Assembly (NCBI GenBank): GCA_036504055.1
Contig: DASXVU010000022.1
Location: 1-49,109 of the forward strand
Source: Methanomassiliicoccales archaeon
GTDB taxonomy: Archaea > Thermoplasmatota > Thermoplasmata > Methanomassiliicoccales > UBA472
Direction: 5' to 3'
DNA length: 49,109 nucleotides
The notes under the pieces were generated by a model. That model worked only from the letters and a program-made list of their open reading frames with translations, searched no databases and was not told the origin of the DNA. Every line of letters begins with the position of its first letter. Positions within the stretch are counted from its first letter, which is position 1. Made by a program: the position numbers and the translations under genes. This document shows positions 33,775-42,928 of this stretch, piece after piece.

Positions 33775-34944
33775 TTGAACGTGACGTATTTCGACAACAG
33801 CGCGACAACGAACGTCGACCCGAGGGTCCTGGAAGCAATGAAACCATTCTTCCTCGAGAGGTATGGTAACCCATCGAGCCTTCACAGCCTTGGCAGGAGC
33901 GCGGAAGAGGCAATGACCGCCTCCAGGGAAAAGGTCGCCAGGGCGATCAACTCAAATTCCAGTGAGGTGGTCTTCACCGGCGGGGGCACCGAAGCGGACA
34001 ACATGGCACTGCAAGGCTACGTCTTCGCCAACCGGAAAAGGGGCAATCATATCATCACCACCAGGATCGAGCATCACGCGATCCTGAACACCTGCGAGTT
34101 CCTGGAAAGAGAAGGTTTCAGGGTAACATATCTGCCGGTGGACGAGTTCGGATTGGTCGATCCGGAGAAGGTCAAGGAGGCGGTCACCCGGGAGACCCTG
34201 ATCGTTTCCGTTATGGCGGCCAACAACGAGATCGGCACGATCGAGCCGGTGAGGGCTATAGCGGAGATCGCCCATGACAAGGGGGCGGTCATGCACACCG
34301 ATGCCGTCCAGTCCATCACCAAGGTACGTACCGACGTGGTCAAGGAACATATCGACATGCTGTCCATGTCCGGCCACAAGTTCCATGCGCCGAAGGGGAT
34401 CGGAGCTCTATACTTGAAGACCGGGGTCAAGATACGGCCGCTCGTATACGGCGGGGGTCAGGAGCGTGGGTTGCGCTCATCCACCGAGAACATCCCAGGT
34501 ATCGTGGGCACCGGCAAGGCGATCGAACTGAGCATGGCCGAGTTCGACGATGATGTCCAGAAAATGACCCGGATGAGGGATAGAATGATCAAGGGAGTCC
34601 TGTCGACCATCTCAGACTCTCACCTGAACGGCCACCCCACAGAACGGCTATGCAACAACGCACATTTCCGGTTCGATGGGGTGGAAGGCGAGTCGTTGCT
34701 GATCTACCTGGACCAGCAGGGTTTCTGTGTCTCCACCGGATCGGCCTGTTCCTCCAGGTCGACCGGGCCCTCGCATGTGCTTTCGGCTCTGGGACTTCAA
34801 CGCGAGCAGATGCACGGCTCACTCCGCGCGAGCCTGTCCAAGTTCAATACCATGGAAGAGATCGACCGCTTCCTAGAAGTAGCACCCTCGGTGGTAAAGA
34901 AATTAAGGGAGATGTCTCCAATGTATGATGCGAAGGTGTGTTAG
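33775..34944 (+). CDS. iscS: IscS/NifS cysteine desulfurase (complete active site)
   Basis: 389 residues. It starts with a TTG behind GGAGATG. YFDNSATTNVDPRVLEAM is the IscS start, HH at residues 100-101 (position of His104 in E. coli), PLP lysine Lys202 in SGHKFHAPKG, and the catalytic Cys325 in STGSACSSRS. It therefore should form persulfide normally. It is followed by an IscU gene after one base, and the pair forms an operon. Compare the homologue at 27118, which lacks the lysine. Confidence 0.96.
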   Translation: MNVTYFDNSATTNVDPRVLEAMKPFFLERYGNPSSLHSLGRSAEEAMTASREKVARAINSNSSEVVFTGGGTEADNMALQGYVFANRKRGNHIITTRIEHHAILNTCEFLEREGFRVTYLPVDEFGLVDPEKVKEAVTRETLIVSVMAANNEIGTIEPVRAIAEIAHDKGAVMHTDAVQSITKVRTDVVKEHIDMLSMSGHKFHAPKGIGALYLKTGVKIRPLVYGGGQERGLRSSTENIPGIVGTGKAIELSMAEFDDDVQKMTRMRDRMIKGVLSTISDSHLNGHPTERLCNNAHFRFDGVEGESLLIYLDQQGFCVSTGSACSSRSTGPSHVLSALGLQREQMHGSLRASLSKFNTMEEIDRFLEVAPSVVKKLREMSPMYDAKVC

Positions 34945-34945
34945 A

Positions 34946-35392
34946 ATGGGCTATTCCCGAAAAGTATTGGAGCATTTCACCAACCCCAGGAACGTGGGAG
35001 AGATCCCAGACGCAGACGGCGTCGGAAAGGTAGGGAACCCTGCCGACGGGGACCTGGTCCATATATATATCAAGGTCAAGGACGACGTCCTCGACGATGT
35101 AAAGTTCAAGACCATGGGGTGTGCCGCGGCAATCGCCACGTCCAGCAAGGTCACCGAAATGGCCAAGGGGATGACCCTGATGCAGGCCCTGCAGCTGACC
35201 CGCGAGGACGTCGCGAACGCATTGGATGGACTTCCCCCAGGGAAGATGGAATGTTCCAACCTTGGTGCGGACGCGCTGCACATGGCCATCCGGGAATACC
35301 TGATCAAGGAAGGCAGGGAAGCGGAGGCACCGGCGGCGATAGACGAACGCGGTGACCAGTGCGTCGTAGGAGCTCCTATCAGGCCTCACTGA
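34946..35392 (+). CDS. iscU: IscU-type scaffold with the first cluster cysteine replaced by Asp
   Basis: 148 residues. YSRKVLEHFTNPRNVGEI is the IscU start. The usual PxCGD motif reads NPADGD, so the first ligand cysteine is Asp34. The other two are present: Cys59 (MGCAAA) and Cys103 (MECSN). A C-terminal extension contains another cysteine (Cys139). In bacterial IscU these cysteines hold the cluster, so this scaffold should behave differently or use the extra cysteine. It starts two bases after the iscS stop (TAG), behind GAAGGTGTG. Confidence 0.93.
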   Translation: MGYSRKVLEHFTNPRNVGEIPDADGVGKVGNPADGDLVHIYIKVKDDVLDDVKFKTMGCAAAIATSSKVTEMAKGMTLMQALQLTREDVANALDGLPPGKMECSNLGADALHMAIREYLIKEGREAEAPAAIDERGDQCVVGAPIRPH

Positions 35393-35401
35393 AAGAAGGA
35401 C

Positions 35402-36376
35402 ATGGGGGCGCTGGCGTTCATCTGCGAAGATGTTATTAGTCCAGAGATTATGCCCATCATCATGTCCTCGTTGCAGGTCGATGTGGCCGGTGTTCGTCTA
35501 AAGAACCCGACCATGCTCGCGTCCGGGATGGTGGGGGAGACTGGCGGTTCGCTGCTCAGTGTCGCCGCTGCCGGGGCTGGCGCGCTGGTCACCAAGTCCA
35601 TCGGAATGGAACCCCGTAACGGTTATGGAAACCCGACGCTGGTGGAGCTGGAGGACGGCTACGTCAACGCAATGGGGCTGCCCGGTCCGGGCATTGATGA
35701 TTTCCGTACCGAGATGGAAGTGGCGAAGAACGGCAATGTACCGATCATCGGCTCGATCTTCGCTTCCAGCGCCAAGGATTTTGCGTTACTCAGTTCCAAG
35801 ATGGAGGAGTATGGGGCATCCGCCGTTGAGCTGAACCTGTCCTGCCCTCACGCTCACGGATATGGCATGGAGATGGGTATCGACCCCGAGGTCGTGTCCG
35901 CCATCGTAAAAGAGTGCAAGGATTCGGTCTCGATACCGGTATTCGCCAAGCTTACCCCGAACACTCACCGGCTGGTGGAGGTGGGCAGGGCGGTGGAGAA
36001 AGCCGGTGGGGACGCAGTGGTCGCGATCAACACGCTCAAGGCGATGGCGATCTCGGTCGAGTTCAGAAGGCCGGTCTTAAGCAACCGGTTCGGCGGGCTT
36101 TCCGGACCGGCGGTGAAACCGGTCGGGCTGCGTTGCGTGTTCGATCTCTATGCGGCACTCGAGATACCGGTCATCGGTGTTGGCGGGATAGAGACCTGGA
36201 GGGATGCGCTCGAGTACATAATGGCCGGTGCGAGCGCTGTACAGATCGGCAGCGCGATAGGAAGGCGCGGCATCGGCGTGTTCTCCGAGATAACGACGGG
36301 TCTGGAAAGGTATGTGGAACAGGACCGCTGCGGCAATATCCAGGGACTTGTGGGGGTGGCTCACGAACATGCATGA
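35402..36376 (+). CDS. pyrD: Dihydroorotate dehydrogenase, catalytic subunit (class 1B)
   Basis: 324 residues as drawn. FMN-barrel motifs are clear: KNPTMLASGMVGETGGS, VTKSIGMEPRNGYGNP, NAMGLPGPGI, NLSCPHA (with the class 1B cysteine), and GVGGIETWRDALEYIMAGASAVQIGS. It oxidises dihydroorotate to orotate in pyrimidine synthesis, passing electrons through PyrK. The ATG at 35402 has AAGGAC before it, but the conserved region begins at SLQVDVAGVRLKNP, so an ATG at 35462 is a good alternative. The end overlaps pyrK. Confidence 0.95.
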   Translation: MGALAFICEDVISPEIMPIIMSSLQVDVAGVRLKNPTMLASGMVGETGGSLLSVAAAGAGALVTKSIGMEPRNGYGNPTLVELEDGYVNAMGLPGPGIDDFRTEMEVAKNGNVPIIGSIFASSAKDFALLSSKMEEYGASAVELNLSCPHAHGYGMEMGIDPEVVSAIVKECKDSVSIPVFAKLTPNTHRLVEVGRAVEKAGGDAVVAINTLKAMAISVEFRRPVLSNRFGGLSGPAVKPVGLRCVFDLYAALEIPVIGVGGIETWRDALEYIMAGASAVQIGSAIGRRGIGVFSEITTGLERYVEQDRCGNIQGLVGVAHEHA

Positions 36377-37139
36377 GACCGTGGAGATACTGCAATCCGA
36401 AGAGGTGGGCAAGGGCGTGCGGACGCTCCGTTTCGAATACCATCATAAGGTGTCACCGGGCCAGTTCTTCATGGTCTGGCTTCCGGGGGTGGACGAGATC
36501 CCGATGTCCGCCTCGTACTGCGAAGGCAGGAAAGGGATCACGGTCAAGGATGTGGGTCCGGCGACCAGGTCACTGTGCAACCTCCGTTCTGGGGACAGGA
36601 TAGGGATACGCGGCCCTTATGGCCATGGCTACACCCTGCACGACGGCAGGATACTGGCGGTCGGTGGCGGCACCGGCATGGCATCGCTGCTGCCGGCGGT
36701 GGAGGCCATAGGCGACCCATCGCGAGTGGACGTCGCCATCGGGGCCCGGAACGTGTCCGAGCTGCTGTTCATCGACAGGGCCAAGGCAGCGTCCAAGAAC
36801 GTACGCACGTCGACCGATGATGGAACCAACGGTCTCAAGGGTACGGCCGTCGACCTGGTGGCGGACATGCTGTCCAAAGAACGTTACGATCTCGTCCTGG
36901 CGTGCGGTCCGGAGAAGATGTTGTTCTACCTGCTCCCGCTGCTGCGGAAGCACAATGTCCGGTGCGAACTATCGCTCGAGCGTTACATGAAATGCGGTGC
37001 CGGCCTATGCGGATCGTGCGCACTGGATGAGAAGAGGGTGTGTGTCGACGGGCCGGTGTTCACCGGCGAGCAGGCGCAAACGATGATCGATTTCGGCAAG
37101 TTCCGCAGGAACGAGGCAGGTCAGCAGATAAAGCTATGA
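36369..37139 (+). CDS. pyrK: Dihydroorotate dehydrogenase electron-transfer subunit
   Basis: 256 residues of the ferredoxin-reductase type: FAD domain with GQFFMVWLPGVDEIPMS and GPYGHGYTL, the nucleotide site ILAVGGGTGMASLLP, and a C-terminal [2Fe-2S] site, CGAGLCGSCALDEKRVC. It passes electrons from dihydroorotate on PyrD to NAD. The ATG at 36369 overlaps the end of pyrD, so they are coupled. In archaea the gene is often misread as part of a hydrogenase subunit because of its FAD fold, but the adjacency settles the case. Confidence 0.95.
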   Translation: MHETVEILQSEEVGKGVRTLRFEYHHKVSPGQFFMVWLPGVDEIPMSASYCEGRKGITVKDVGPATRSLCNLRSGDRIGIRGPYGHGYTLHDGRILAVGGGTGMASLLPAVEAIGDPSRVDVAIGARNVSELLFIDRAKAASKNVRTSTDDGTNGLKGTAVDLVADMLSKERYDLVLACGPEKMLFYLLPLLRKHNVRCELSLERYMKCGAGLCGSCALDEKRVCVDGPVFTGEQAQTMIDFGKFRRNEAGQQIKL

Positions 37140-37148
37140 TCCGTTCGT

Positions 37149-38309
37149 TCAACCGCTAAGGACCATCGACACCAAATGCCTGAACTCCTCATCGGAGACC
37201 CGTCCCTTCTTTTCCCCGAGCTTCTTTACTTCGCACAATAGCTTGGCCAGCTGTTCCTCGGTAGCGGTCAGTTCGAGCTCCTCTACCCGCTTCCGGACAT
37301 AGTTGAGACCGGTCTTCTTGCCCATGATCAGATGACGCTTGTTGCCGATCTCCTCCGGGGGGATCGGCTCATAGGTCATGGGACAGTTTAGGACCGCGGC
37401 CACGTGAATGCCGGACTCATGGGAGAACACGTTCTGGCCTACCAGGGGCTGGTTCTTAGGCAGCCCCAGCCCGGAGTATTCAGCTACCAGGTCGGATAGC
37501 CCTTTCAGTTTGGTGGTATCGATGCCCAGATCGCAACGGTAGACGTACTTCAGCGATGAGATGAACTGCTCCAACGGGACGTTCCCGGCACGCTCTCCGA
37601 TGCCGTTGACCGTGGTGGTGACGGCCTTGGCCCCCGCCTTGACCCCGGCGATGGCATTGGCCAGTGCCAGCCCGAAATCGTTGTGCAGATGCACCGAGAT
37701 CGGTGTCCTGAGCTGGGACTTGGCGGTTGTGACTATATTGTAGATCGCTTCCGGCGAAGCGCACCCCAGTGTATCCGTTACTCCGATGCGGCAAGCATGG
37801 CACTCCTCTGCCTTTCTATAGACCTCGAGCAGGAAATCCATTTCCGTCCGGGTCGAGTCTTCCGCGGAAAGTGCTGCTGCGATACCCCTTTCATGACAGT
37901 AGTCCAGTCCTTCCGCGATCTTCTCCAGGACGAACTCCCTGGGTTTGTTGAACTTGTACTTCAGATGAATGTCGGAGGTGCCAATGAAAAGCAGTGCCAG
38001 GTCCGAACCGGCATCGACACAGGCGTCAATGTCCGGCTTTGTGATGCGGGACAGGGTCAAGATACGAGCATCCAGTCCGAGGGAGGTGATCGCTTTGACG
38101 ATCTTTTGCTCATTCTCCGATACGGCCGGGAAACCCGCCTCTATCTCGGGGACATGCATCTCGTCCAGTTTGCGGGCGATGGTAACCTTCTGCTCCTCGC
38201 TGAAAGCTATCCCCGGTGTCTGCTCCCCGTCCCTCAAGGTTGAGTCGTATACGACCACGTCCTTGACGTCCAGTTTGGGGTTGTGCGGCCCGAGGGCGAT
38301 CATGTCCAT
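37149..38309 (-). CDS. aksA: Homocitrate synthase-type enzyme (AksA or LeuA family)
   Basis: 386 residues with the acyl-transfer lyase motifs: [24 protein letters not shown] and [13 protein letters not shown]. It condenses acetyl-CoA with a 2-oxo acid. The length (~386) is that of AksA/NifV; LeuA and CimA proteins are usually ~500 with a regulatory domain, absent here. AksA makes homocitrate and longer homologues for 2-oxosuberate, the precursor of coenzyme B. The exact substrate is an inference. It is convergent with pyrK and divergent from a TPR-like gene. Confidence 0.85.
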   Translation of the reverse strand: MDMIALGPHNPKLDVKDVVVYDSTLRDGEQTPGIAFSEEQKVTIARKLDEMHVPEIEAGFPAVSENEQKIVKAITSLGLDARILTLSRITKPDIDACVDAGSDLALLFIGTSDIHLKYKFNKPREFVLEKIAEGLDYCHERGIAAALSAEDSTRTEMDFLLEVYRKAEECHACRIGVTDTLGCASPEAIYNIVTTAKSQLRTPISVHLHNDFGLALANAIAGVKAGAKAVTTTVNGIGERAGNVPLEQFISSLKYVYRCDLGIDTTKLKGLSDLVAEYSGLGLPKNQPLVGQNVFSHESGIHVAAVLNCPMTYEPIPPEEIGNKRHLIMGKKTGLNYVRKRVEELELTATEEQLAKLLCEVKKLGEKKGRVSDEEFRHLVSMVLSG

Positions 38310-38400
38310 GCGGGTCCCTAATCCAACTGTGTTAATTATTCTTTCGCGAACTACCGATTGAGCAGCAAAACCTAATAGTCACTTCTCGTTTTTATGGGAC

Positions 38401-38943
38401 ATGACCATCTCGAACCAGAGCGATGAGCGTTCTTCGGTGAACCCTAACTTTCTCTCTGTCAGCCACGGAAAGATGGTCATCAACGTCCCGTATTCAGTTT
38501 TTCGCGATAGGACCTATCATCTCATCCCTGGAAAATGGGAGGATCTTCGCCATAATCTCGCGGTCAAATATCCATGGCTCTCCGTCCATGCCCTCGACGT
38601 CATAAAGGAGGAGATAATGGATACGATGAAGGCCAAGATCCTGTCGGAGAAGACCGCCGCCCAGAGGGCCAGGGACATGATCGCCCGGGACGATCTTCAA
38701 GGAGCGTTGTCATGGCTCGAAGGTCATTTTGAGATAGAACCGGAAGATGCTGACTCCTGGTATGTTTACGGTGAAGCGCTCATGAAGACCGGGAAGAAGG
38801 AAGAGGGGTTCGCTGCCCTGAGAAAGGCAAGGCAGCTTTCAGGGGTCCGCCCGACCGAGCACAAGCGGGCCATACGGTCGGTGTCCGAAAAGAGAGTTGA
38901 TGGCGCCGACCACGTCAAGCACCGTCGCCCCCCAAGGGACTGA
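38401..38943 (+). CDS. Small protein with TPR-like region, unknown
   Basis: 180 residues. The N-terminal half (KMVINVPYSVFRDRTYHLIPG) is of an unknown type. The middle, WLEGHFEIEPEDADSWYVYGEALMKTGKKEEGFAALRKARQL, looks like one or two TPR units. The last ~35 residues, rich in R, lie in the region shared with the convergent gene. The overlap of 105 bases is large for a real pair and suggests that the C-terminus is overextended by a frameshift, or that one gene ends earlier than drawn. Confidence 0.55.
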   Translation: MTISNQSDERSSVNPNFLSVSHGKMVINVPYSVFRDRTYHLIPGKWEDLRHNLAVKYPWLSVHALDVIKEEIMDTMKAKILSEKTAAQRARDMIARDDLQGALSWLEGHFEIEPEDADSWYVYGEALMKTGKKEEGFAALRKARQLSGVRPTEHKRAIRSVSEKRVDGADHVKHRRPPRD

Positions 38944-39717
38944 GGCCAGTTCCCCTTCGATCATGAACCCTTCCTTGACGCCGCAGCACTTAACCAATGT
39001 CTTGCCCTTTACCCTGGACAGGTTCTTGGGGCACATGTCCAGCGATTCCGGGTCCTTCCGATAGACCGAACGGAAGATGCGCCTGGAAAGGTCACATCCG
39101 ATTAGGGTCACCTCTCCCTTGATCACTGGTGTCTCGTCCAGGAAGTATACGTCACGTTCGGATTCCAGCCCGGATGCCCTGCACGGGAACATCACCGCCT
39201 GGGTAGTGAACTTCTTTTCCAGTTCGTTAAGGTCAATGTCCTGGTAGTGGGGGACGATCGGAAGCTCGATCATTCCGGTTGAGAAAGCCCTTTCCACGAG
39301 CACCGACAGTTTGGATGGTGATGGCGGGACCACATCGACCACGAACAGGTCCAGCAGGATCTCCTCCTGAAGGAACGAGACATGGTTGAACATGCCAGAG
39401 ACCACGACGGTCTTGCCCGGACGGGCTCTGGCCTGGCGTGCCATCTGCGATGCGTTCAGAACGTCGATCTCCTCATCCCTGATGTAGACCGTGTCCCGCG
39501 GAAGCGAGACGATCTGGTATTCTTCAATGGGTCGGAACAGGTCCTTCCCGCCTGCTTTGACCACCCTGATGACCGCGACCTCCTCGTCATGTTTCAGGAT
39601 CATGAAATCGGTGCGGGTGTAGGCCTTCTTTCCGACGATGTCCCTGGAGATGTTCTCCTCCGTCAGGGAGAAATCGACATGGCGCAGCGAGACATCCTTG
39701 CAATGGTCCGGGTTCAT
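38839..39717 (-). CDS. Conserved protein of unknown function
   Basis: 292 residues. Features seen: an alternating strand-helix N-terminus (TDFMILKHDEEVAVIRVVKAGG), VVSGMFNHVSFLQEEILLDLFVVD in the middle, DMCPKNLSRVKGKTLVKCCGVKEGFMIEGELASVPWGATVLD near the end. The paired cysteines CC and the CP suggest metal or disulfide, but no known motif. I do not recognise the family for certain. The gene starts at an ATG with no strong ribosome site and is preceded by the membrane protein gene with a gap of 73 bases. Confidence 0.65.
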   Translation of the reverse strand: MNPDHCKDVSLRHVDFSLTEENISRDIVGKKAYTRTDFMILKHDEEVAVIRVVKAGGKDLFRPIEEYQIVSLPRDTVYIRDEEIDVLNASQMARQARARPGKTVVVSGMFNHVSFLQEEILLDLFVVDVVPPSPSKLSVLVERAFSTGMIELPIVPHYQDIDLNELEKKFTTQAVMFPCRASGLESERDVYFLDETPVIKGEVTLIGCDLSRRIFRSVYRKDPESLDMCPKNLSRVKGKTLVKCCGVKEGFMIEGELASVPWGATVLDVVGAINSLFGHRPYGPLVLGRADP

Positions 39718-39790
39718 TCATCTCTGAATGGTCAAGCCTCTAATAATCTTGACCTTCCGTCGTCCAGGTCGACCTCAGAAGGGAAGGTGA

Positions 39791-40477
39791 TCAGCCTATG
39801 CCTGTCACCATCCAATAAAGGAGCAAGGCGGAGATCACCTGGACAGCGAACAGCGCTAAGGTCCCGTATAGGGACAGCATGTAATAGCTGTTCCACCTCG
39901 TCCTCGGTTTGGCGTGGATGTATGGGTTTCCTATCAGGCTGTTCTCCCGATATCCCATGGCTACCAGGAAGAAGAAAAAGACGGCCCCATATATCGTTAG
40001 GAACTGGCCGAACACCGCGAGGCTCCGCAGCTGGGCAGGCAAATGCGATTGAACGAGATTCATTGAAAGGGTCGGATTTCCGGGATTCGATTCGTGCCCG
40101 ATGACGACGATGTCATAAACCTCGACCGAAGGGTCGATGTTGATCGAAGCGGAGAAATGGGTCACGTTCATTTGAGATGCCGAAGGTATGTACTCGAACG
40201 ATCTGTTCGAGACCATCTGGATGTAATTATCGTAGGTCATGAAATAGACGTCGATCAGGTAACCTTCGGGTACGCCGACATCCATGTTCAGATCGTTGCC
40301 GTCCGCGGTACGCACGCCCCAGCCGATGAACTCCCCTGGGTCTGTCCCGTTTCCGATGCTTTGGGTGAAGCCCGTCTGTTTGTAATTGGGGATGACAAGA
40401 TACCCAAGAATAGCCTGGACGATCAACATGACCACGAACAGGATGGCGAATACATTGAGCCGCCTTCTACTGACCAT
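39791..40477 (-). CDS. Membrane protein with extracellular domain, unknown
   Basis: 228 residues. A hydrophobic helix (residues 9-28) begins after MVSRRRLN; a soluble ~120-residue domain follows (predicted outside), rich in N-glycosylation-like sites such as NVT and NGT; two further hydrophobic helices (around 160-176 and 199-220) close the protein. ATG at 40477 is preceded by GGGGGAA. A TATA-like CATTATAAATATTC lies on the minus strand around 40512-40525. Function unknown. Confidence 0.65.
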   Translation of the reverse strand: MVSRRRLNVFAILFVVMLIVQAILGYLVIPNYKQTGFTQSIGNGTDPGEFIGWGVRTADGNDLNMDVGVPEGYLIDVYFMTYDNYIQMVSNRSFEYIPSASQMNVTHFSASINIDPSVEVYDIVVIGHESNPGNPTLSMNLVQSHLPAQLRSLAVFGQFLTIYGAVFFFFLVAMGYRENSLIGNPYIHAKPRTRWNSYYMLSLYGTLALFAVQVISALLLYWMVTGIG

Positions 40478-40642
40478 CGAACACTTCCCCCGGGCTAATT
40501 ATTCTTTGCTAGAATATTTATAATGTATCCGGATCGACCGATCATTCGCGGTATGTATCAGAGATAGCATGCCATTTCATAGGTCCGGCCGAGAGATGAT
40601 CGTTCCTCACCGATGTGCCTCATTCCGTGAACCATATTACAA

Positions 40643-41857
40643 TTAAGCGGTTATGTCGATGGTCCCCATCTGGTCCGTCCGCAGGACGGTGACATCATGG
40701 GCGAACAACCTTGTCAGCGTATCGTTCGTAGGGTGCCCGTAAGTATTCACCCCCACGCAGATCACCGCCGTCTCCGGGCTGGTGGCGTCAAGGAAGGCAT
40801 TGCTGGTGGAGGTCCTGCTGCCGTGGTGGCCCACCTTCAGCACGTCGACGTCTAGATCGAATGAATGGTTCGCGATCAGCCTGCTCTCCACATCGGTGCT
40901 GATATCGCCGGTGAACAGGAAGCTCTTGCCCGAGGTGCGCATCTCCAGGACGATGCTGGCATCGTTTACGTCGTGAGCGGTCGGATCGATGTTGAGCACC
41001 TCGATGGTCGCCGAGGCCGTGAGGTTAAGGTATTCCCCCGCATGGGTATCGGCTGCGGTATGGACCGGACAGCCCTCGTCCTCAGCAGCTCGGATGAACG
41101 ATGAATAGGCCGATGTGCTCTTGGCCACTCCAGGATGGTAGATGGAAAGGACGGTGAAGTCCCGGAGGATGTCGGCCGCCCCTCCCAAATGGTCCGAGTC
41201 CGGGTGGGTGACGATGAGCGCGTCAATTACCGAAACAGATCGGTTATGCAGGTACGAGATCAGTGTGCCCGCCGCCAGTGGCGGGCCGGCATCGATCAGG
41301 ATGATATGGCTATCGGCGGTCGAGACCAGGACCGAGTCACCCTGGCCCACATCTATGAAACTCACCAGGGTGGTATGACCTGTTCTGTTCTCGAATGAGA
41401 AGAAGCAAATGGATTCTTGGTCCCTTAGGAACGTGACCCCTATGACCATGTCGGTCGCTGTTTCGTTCCCGTCCTTGGTGACTTGGATGCGGTCATCAGG
41501 TCCCATCTTGCGGTCCTGATCCCGGTCACTGATGATCACCGAGGGATCGACCGCCACCAGCCTTTGGACTCCGGCCTGCCAATTGCCCGCGTTGACCGTG
41601 TAACTCGGTCCCCATGTCAAGCCAGATGCATTCTCATGCCCCAAGCGTATGACCGCACCGTCAAGATACAGGTCATGTCCAGACCCCACACCATTGAGCC
41701 CTATGACAGCGGTTGATGCATCGCTGGAGATGGTCCTCAACGTAGCTACGCCCTCTGGCCTGTCCTCTAGCTTACCGAAAGACACGACGATCGAAGCCAG
41801 GACCACCAGCATCACCACTACGATAACGATCAGAAGTAGCTTCGTCCGGCTCCTCAT
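40643..41857 (-). CDS. Secreted metallo-beta-lactamase-fold protein (ComEC-C-terminal-like)
   Basis: 404 residues from the ATG at 41857. A signal anchor (residues 6-28) leads to an outside region that includes a metallo-beta-lactamase domain: FIDVGQGDSVLV, THPDSDHLGGA (the HxDxDH metal motif in its HPDSDHLGG form), and KVGHHGSRTSTS. This is the domain found at the end of ComEC and in stand-alone hydrolases of the same group. A role in DNA or nucleotide hydrolysis outside the cell is possible but not shown. It stands alone. Confidence 0.82.
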   Translation of the reverse strand: MRSRTKLLLIVIVVVMLVVLASIVVSFGKLEDRPEGVATLRTISSDASTAVIGLNGVGSGHDLYLDGAVIRLGHENASGLTWGPSYTVNAGNWQAGVQRLVAVDPSVIISDRDQDRKMGPDDRIQVTKDGNETATDMVIGVTFLRDQESICFFSFENRTGHTTLVSFIDVGQGDSVLVSTADSHIILIDAGPPLAAGTLISYLHNRSVSVIDALIVTHPDSDHLGGAADILRDFTVLSIYHPGVAKSTSAYSSFIRAAEDEGCPVHTAADTHAGEYLNLTASATIEVLNIDPTAHDVNDASIVLEMRTSGKSFLFTGDISTDVESRLIANHSFDLDVDVLKVGHHGSRTSTSNAFLDATSPETAVICVGVNTYGHPTNDTLTRLFAHDVTVLRTDQMGTIDITA

Positions 41858-41966
41858 CTCGAATGCATCCCAAGCATGCATTGCAGTGAAAGGGCATAAA
41901 CATTGACCCCGGTGAACGGACCAGATAACCTAATTATCCGGTCGGCCGATACCGGGGCGGGATAGG

Positions 41967-42848
41967 ATGCAGTCAAGCAACGGTCTCAGCGTCAGCATAG
42001 CCTCGCTCAGGAGACGGCTCTTCGAGGCCCGGCTCAAGGCCATAAGCCCTGCCGATTACGAACGCTATTCGCAATTGGACGAGGGGCAGAAGGATGCTTC
42101 CGTCGAGGCCAGCTGGGACAGGGTGATCCCTCCGGTCGATCCCGTTATGTGCAAGGCCCTCTCCCCCATAGTGGCTGGATTGTTCGCCAAGGTCAAGGAC
42201 CCAGCGGTCCTCGGGCACATCCAGGGGCAGATGCTGCCGCAGATGCAGGCCAAGATGCACAACACCACCGAGTATTACATCCTGATGACGAAGTACGGGA
42301 ACGACATCGATTCCCGCACCCCGGAGGAAGAGACCCGGCTGATGCTCCACTACTATCTGATGCTGGTAGAAGGGATATACACCACCCAGCTCAACATGCT
42401 CACCATACTGCTGTCCAAATCCGGCCATCGTTACGAGGTAAGCTCCTGCCGTCCTGGGACATCCGAGATGGACGCCATCGCGGAGGACAGTCTGGCGAAC
42501 AAGCTCCGATTCCTTCAGGACAATGGCCTTGACCTTGTGTCAGGGGCATGCGACCGGCAGCTGCGCAACAGCATCGCCCACGTCGAGTTCGTGGCCTTCA
42601 CGGACGGATCGGTGGCATATAGCGTCAACAAGGACCGCCCCAGGATAATTTCCAGGAAGGAGCTCGAGTCACGTGTCCTTGAGCTCAGAAAACTGTCGGA
42701 TGCGCTTGGCGACCTTTTGACAAAGGCGCTAGCATCTCCGATCCCAGCCAAGATATCGGAACCTAAGGAAGAAAAGGCCAAACCACAAAAGAGGCCATCC
42801 AAGATCACGGCCCCGAAGAAAAAGCCTCTTCGCAAGAAGGCGGGATGA
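41967..42848 (+). CDS. Helical protein with HEPN-like RNxxxH motif and basic tail
   Basis: 293 residues. The N-terminal and middle parts are helical (DAIAEDSLANKLRFLQDNG) and lead to ACDRQLRNSIAHVEFV, which contains the RN(x3)H signature of HEPN ribonuclease domains. The C-terminal ~45 residues are very rich in K, P and A (PKEEKAKPQKRP). The HEPN call is from the motif only, so an RNA- or toxin-related role is only a possibility. The ATG at 41967 has GGGATAGG before it. No partner antitoxin is apparent next to it. Confidence 0.5.
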   Translation: MQSSNGLSVSIASLRRRLFEARLKAISPADYERYSQLDEGQKDASVEASWDRVIPPVDPVMCKALSPIVAGLFAKVKDPAVLGHIQGQMLPQMQAKMHNTTEYYILMTKYGNDIDSRTPEEETRLMLHYYLMLVEGIYTTQLNMLTILLSKSGHRYEVSSCRPGTSEMDAIAEDSLANKLRFLQDNGLDLVSGACDRQLRNSIAHVEFVAFTDGSVAYSVNKDRPRIISRKELESRVLELRKLSDALGDLLTKALASPIPAKISEPKEEKAKPQKRPSKITAPKKKPLRKKAG

Positions 42849-42928
42849 TCTCTTTATAAAGTGTTGTTATCCCAGAGTAACCCAGTAGAAGATAGGCTAA
42901 TATATGTTGAACAGAATTAGCCCGATAC

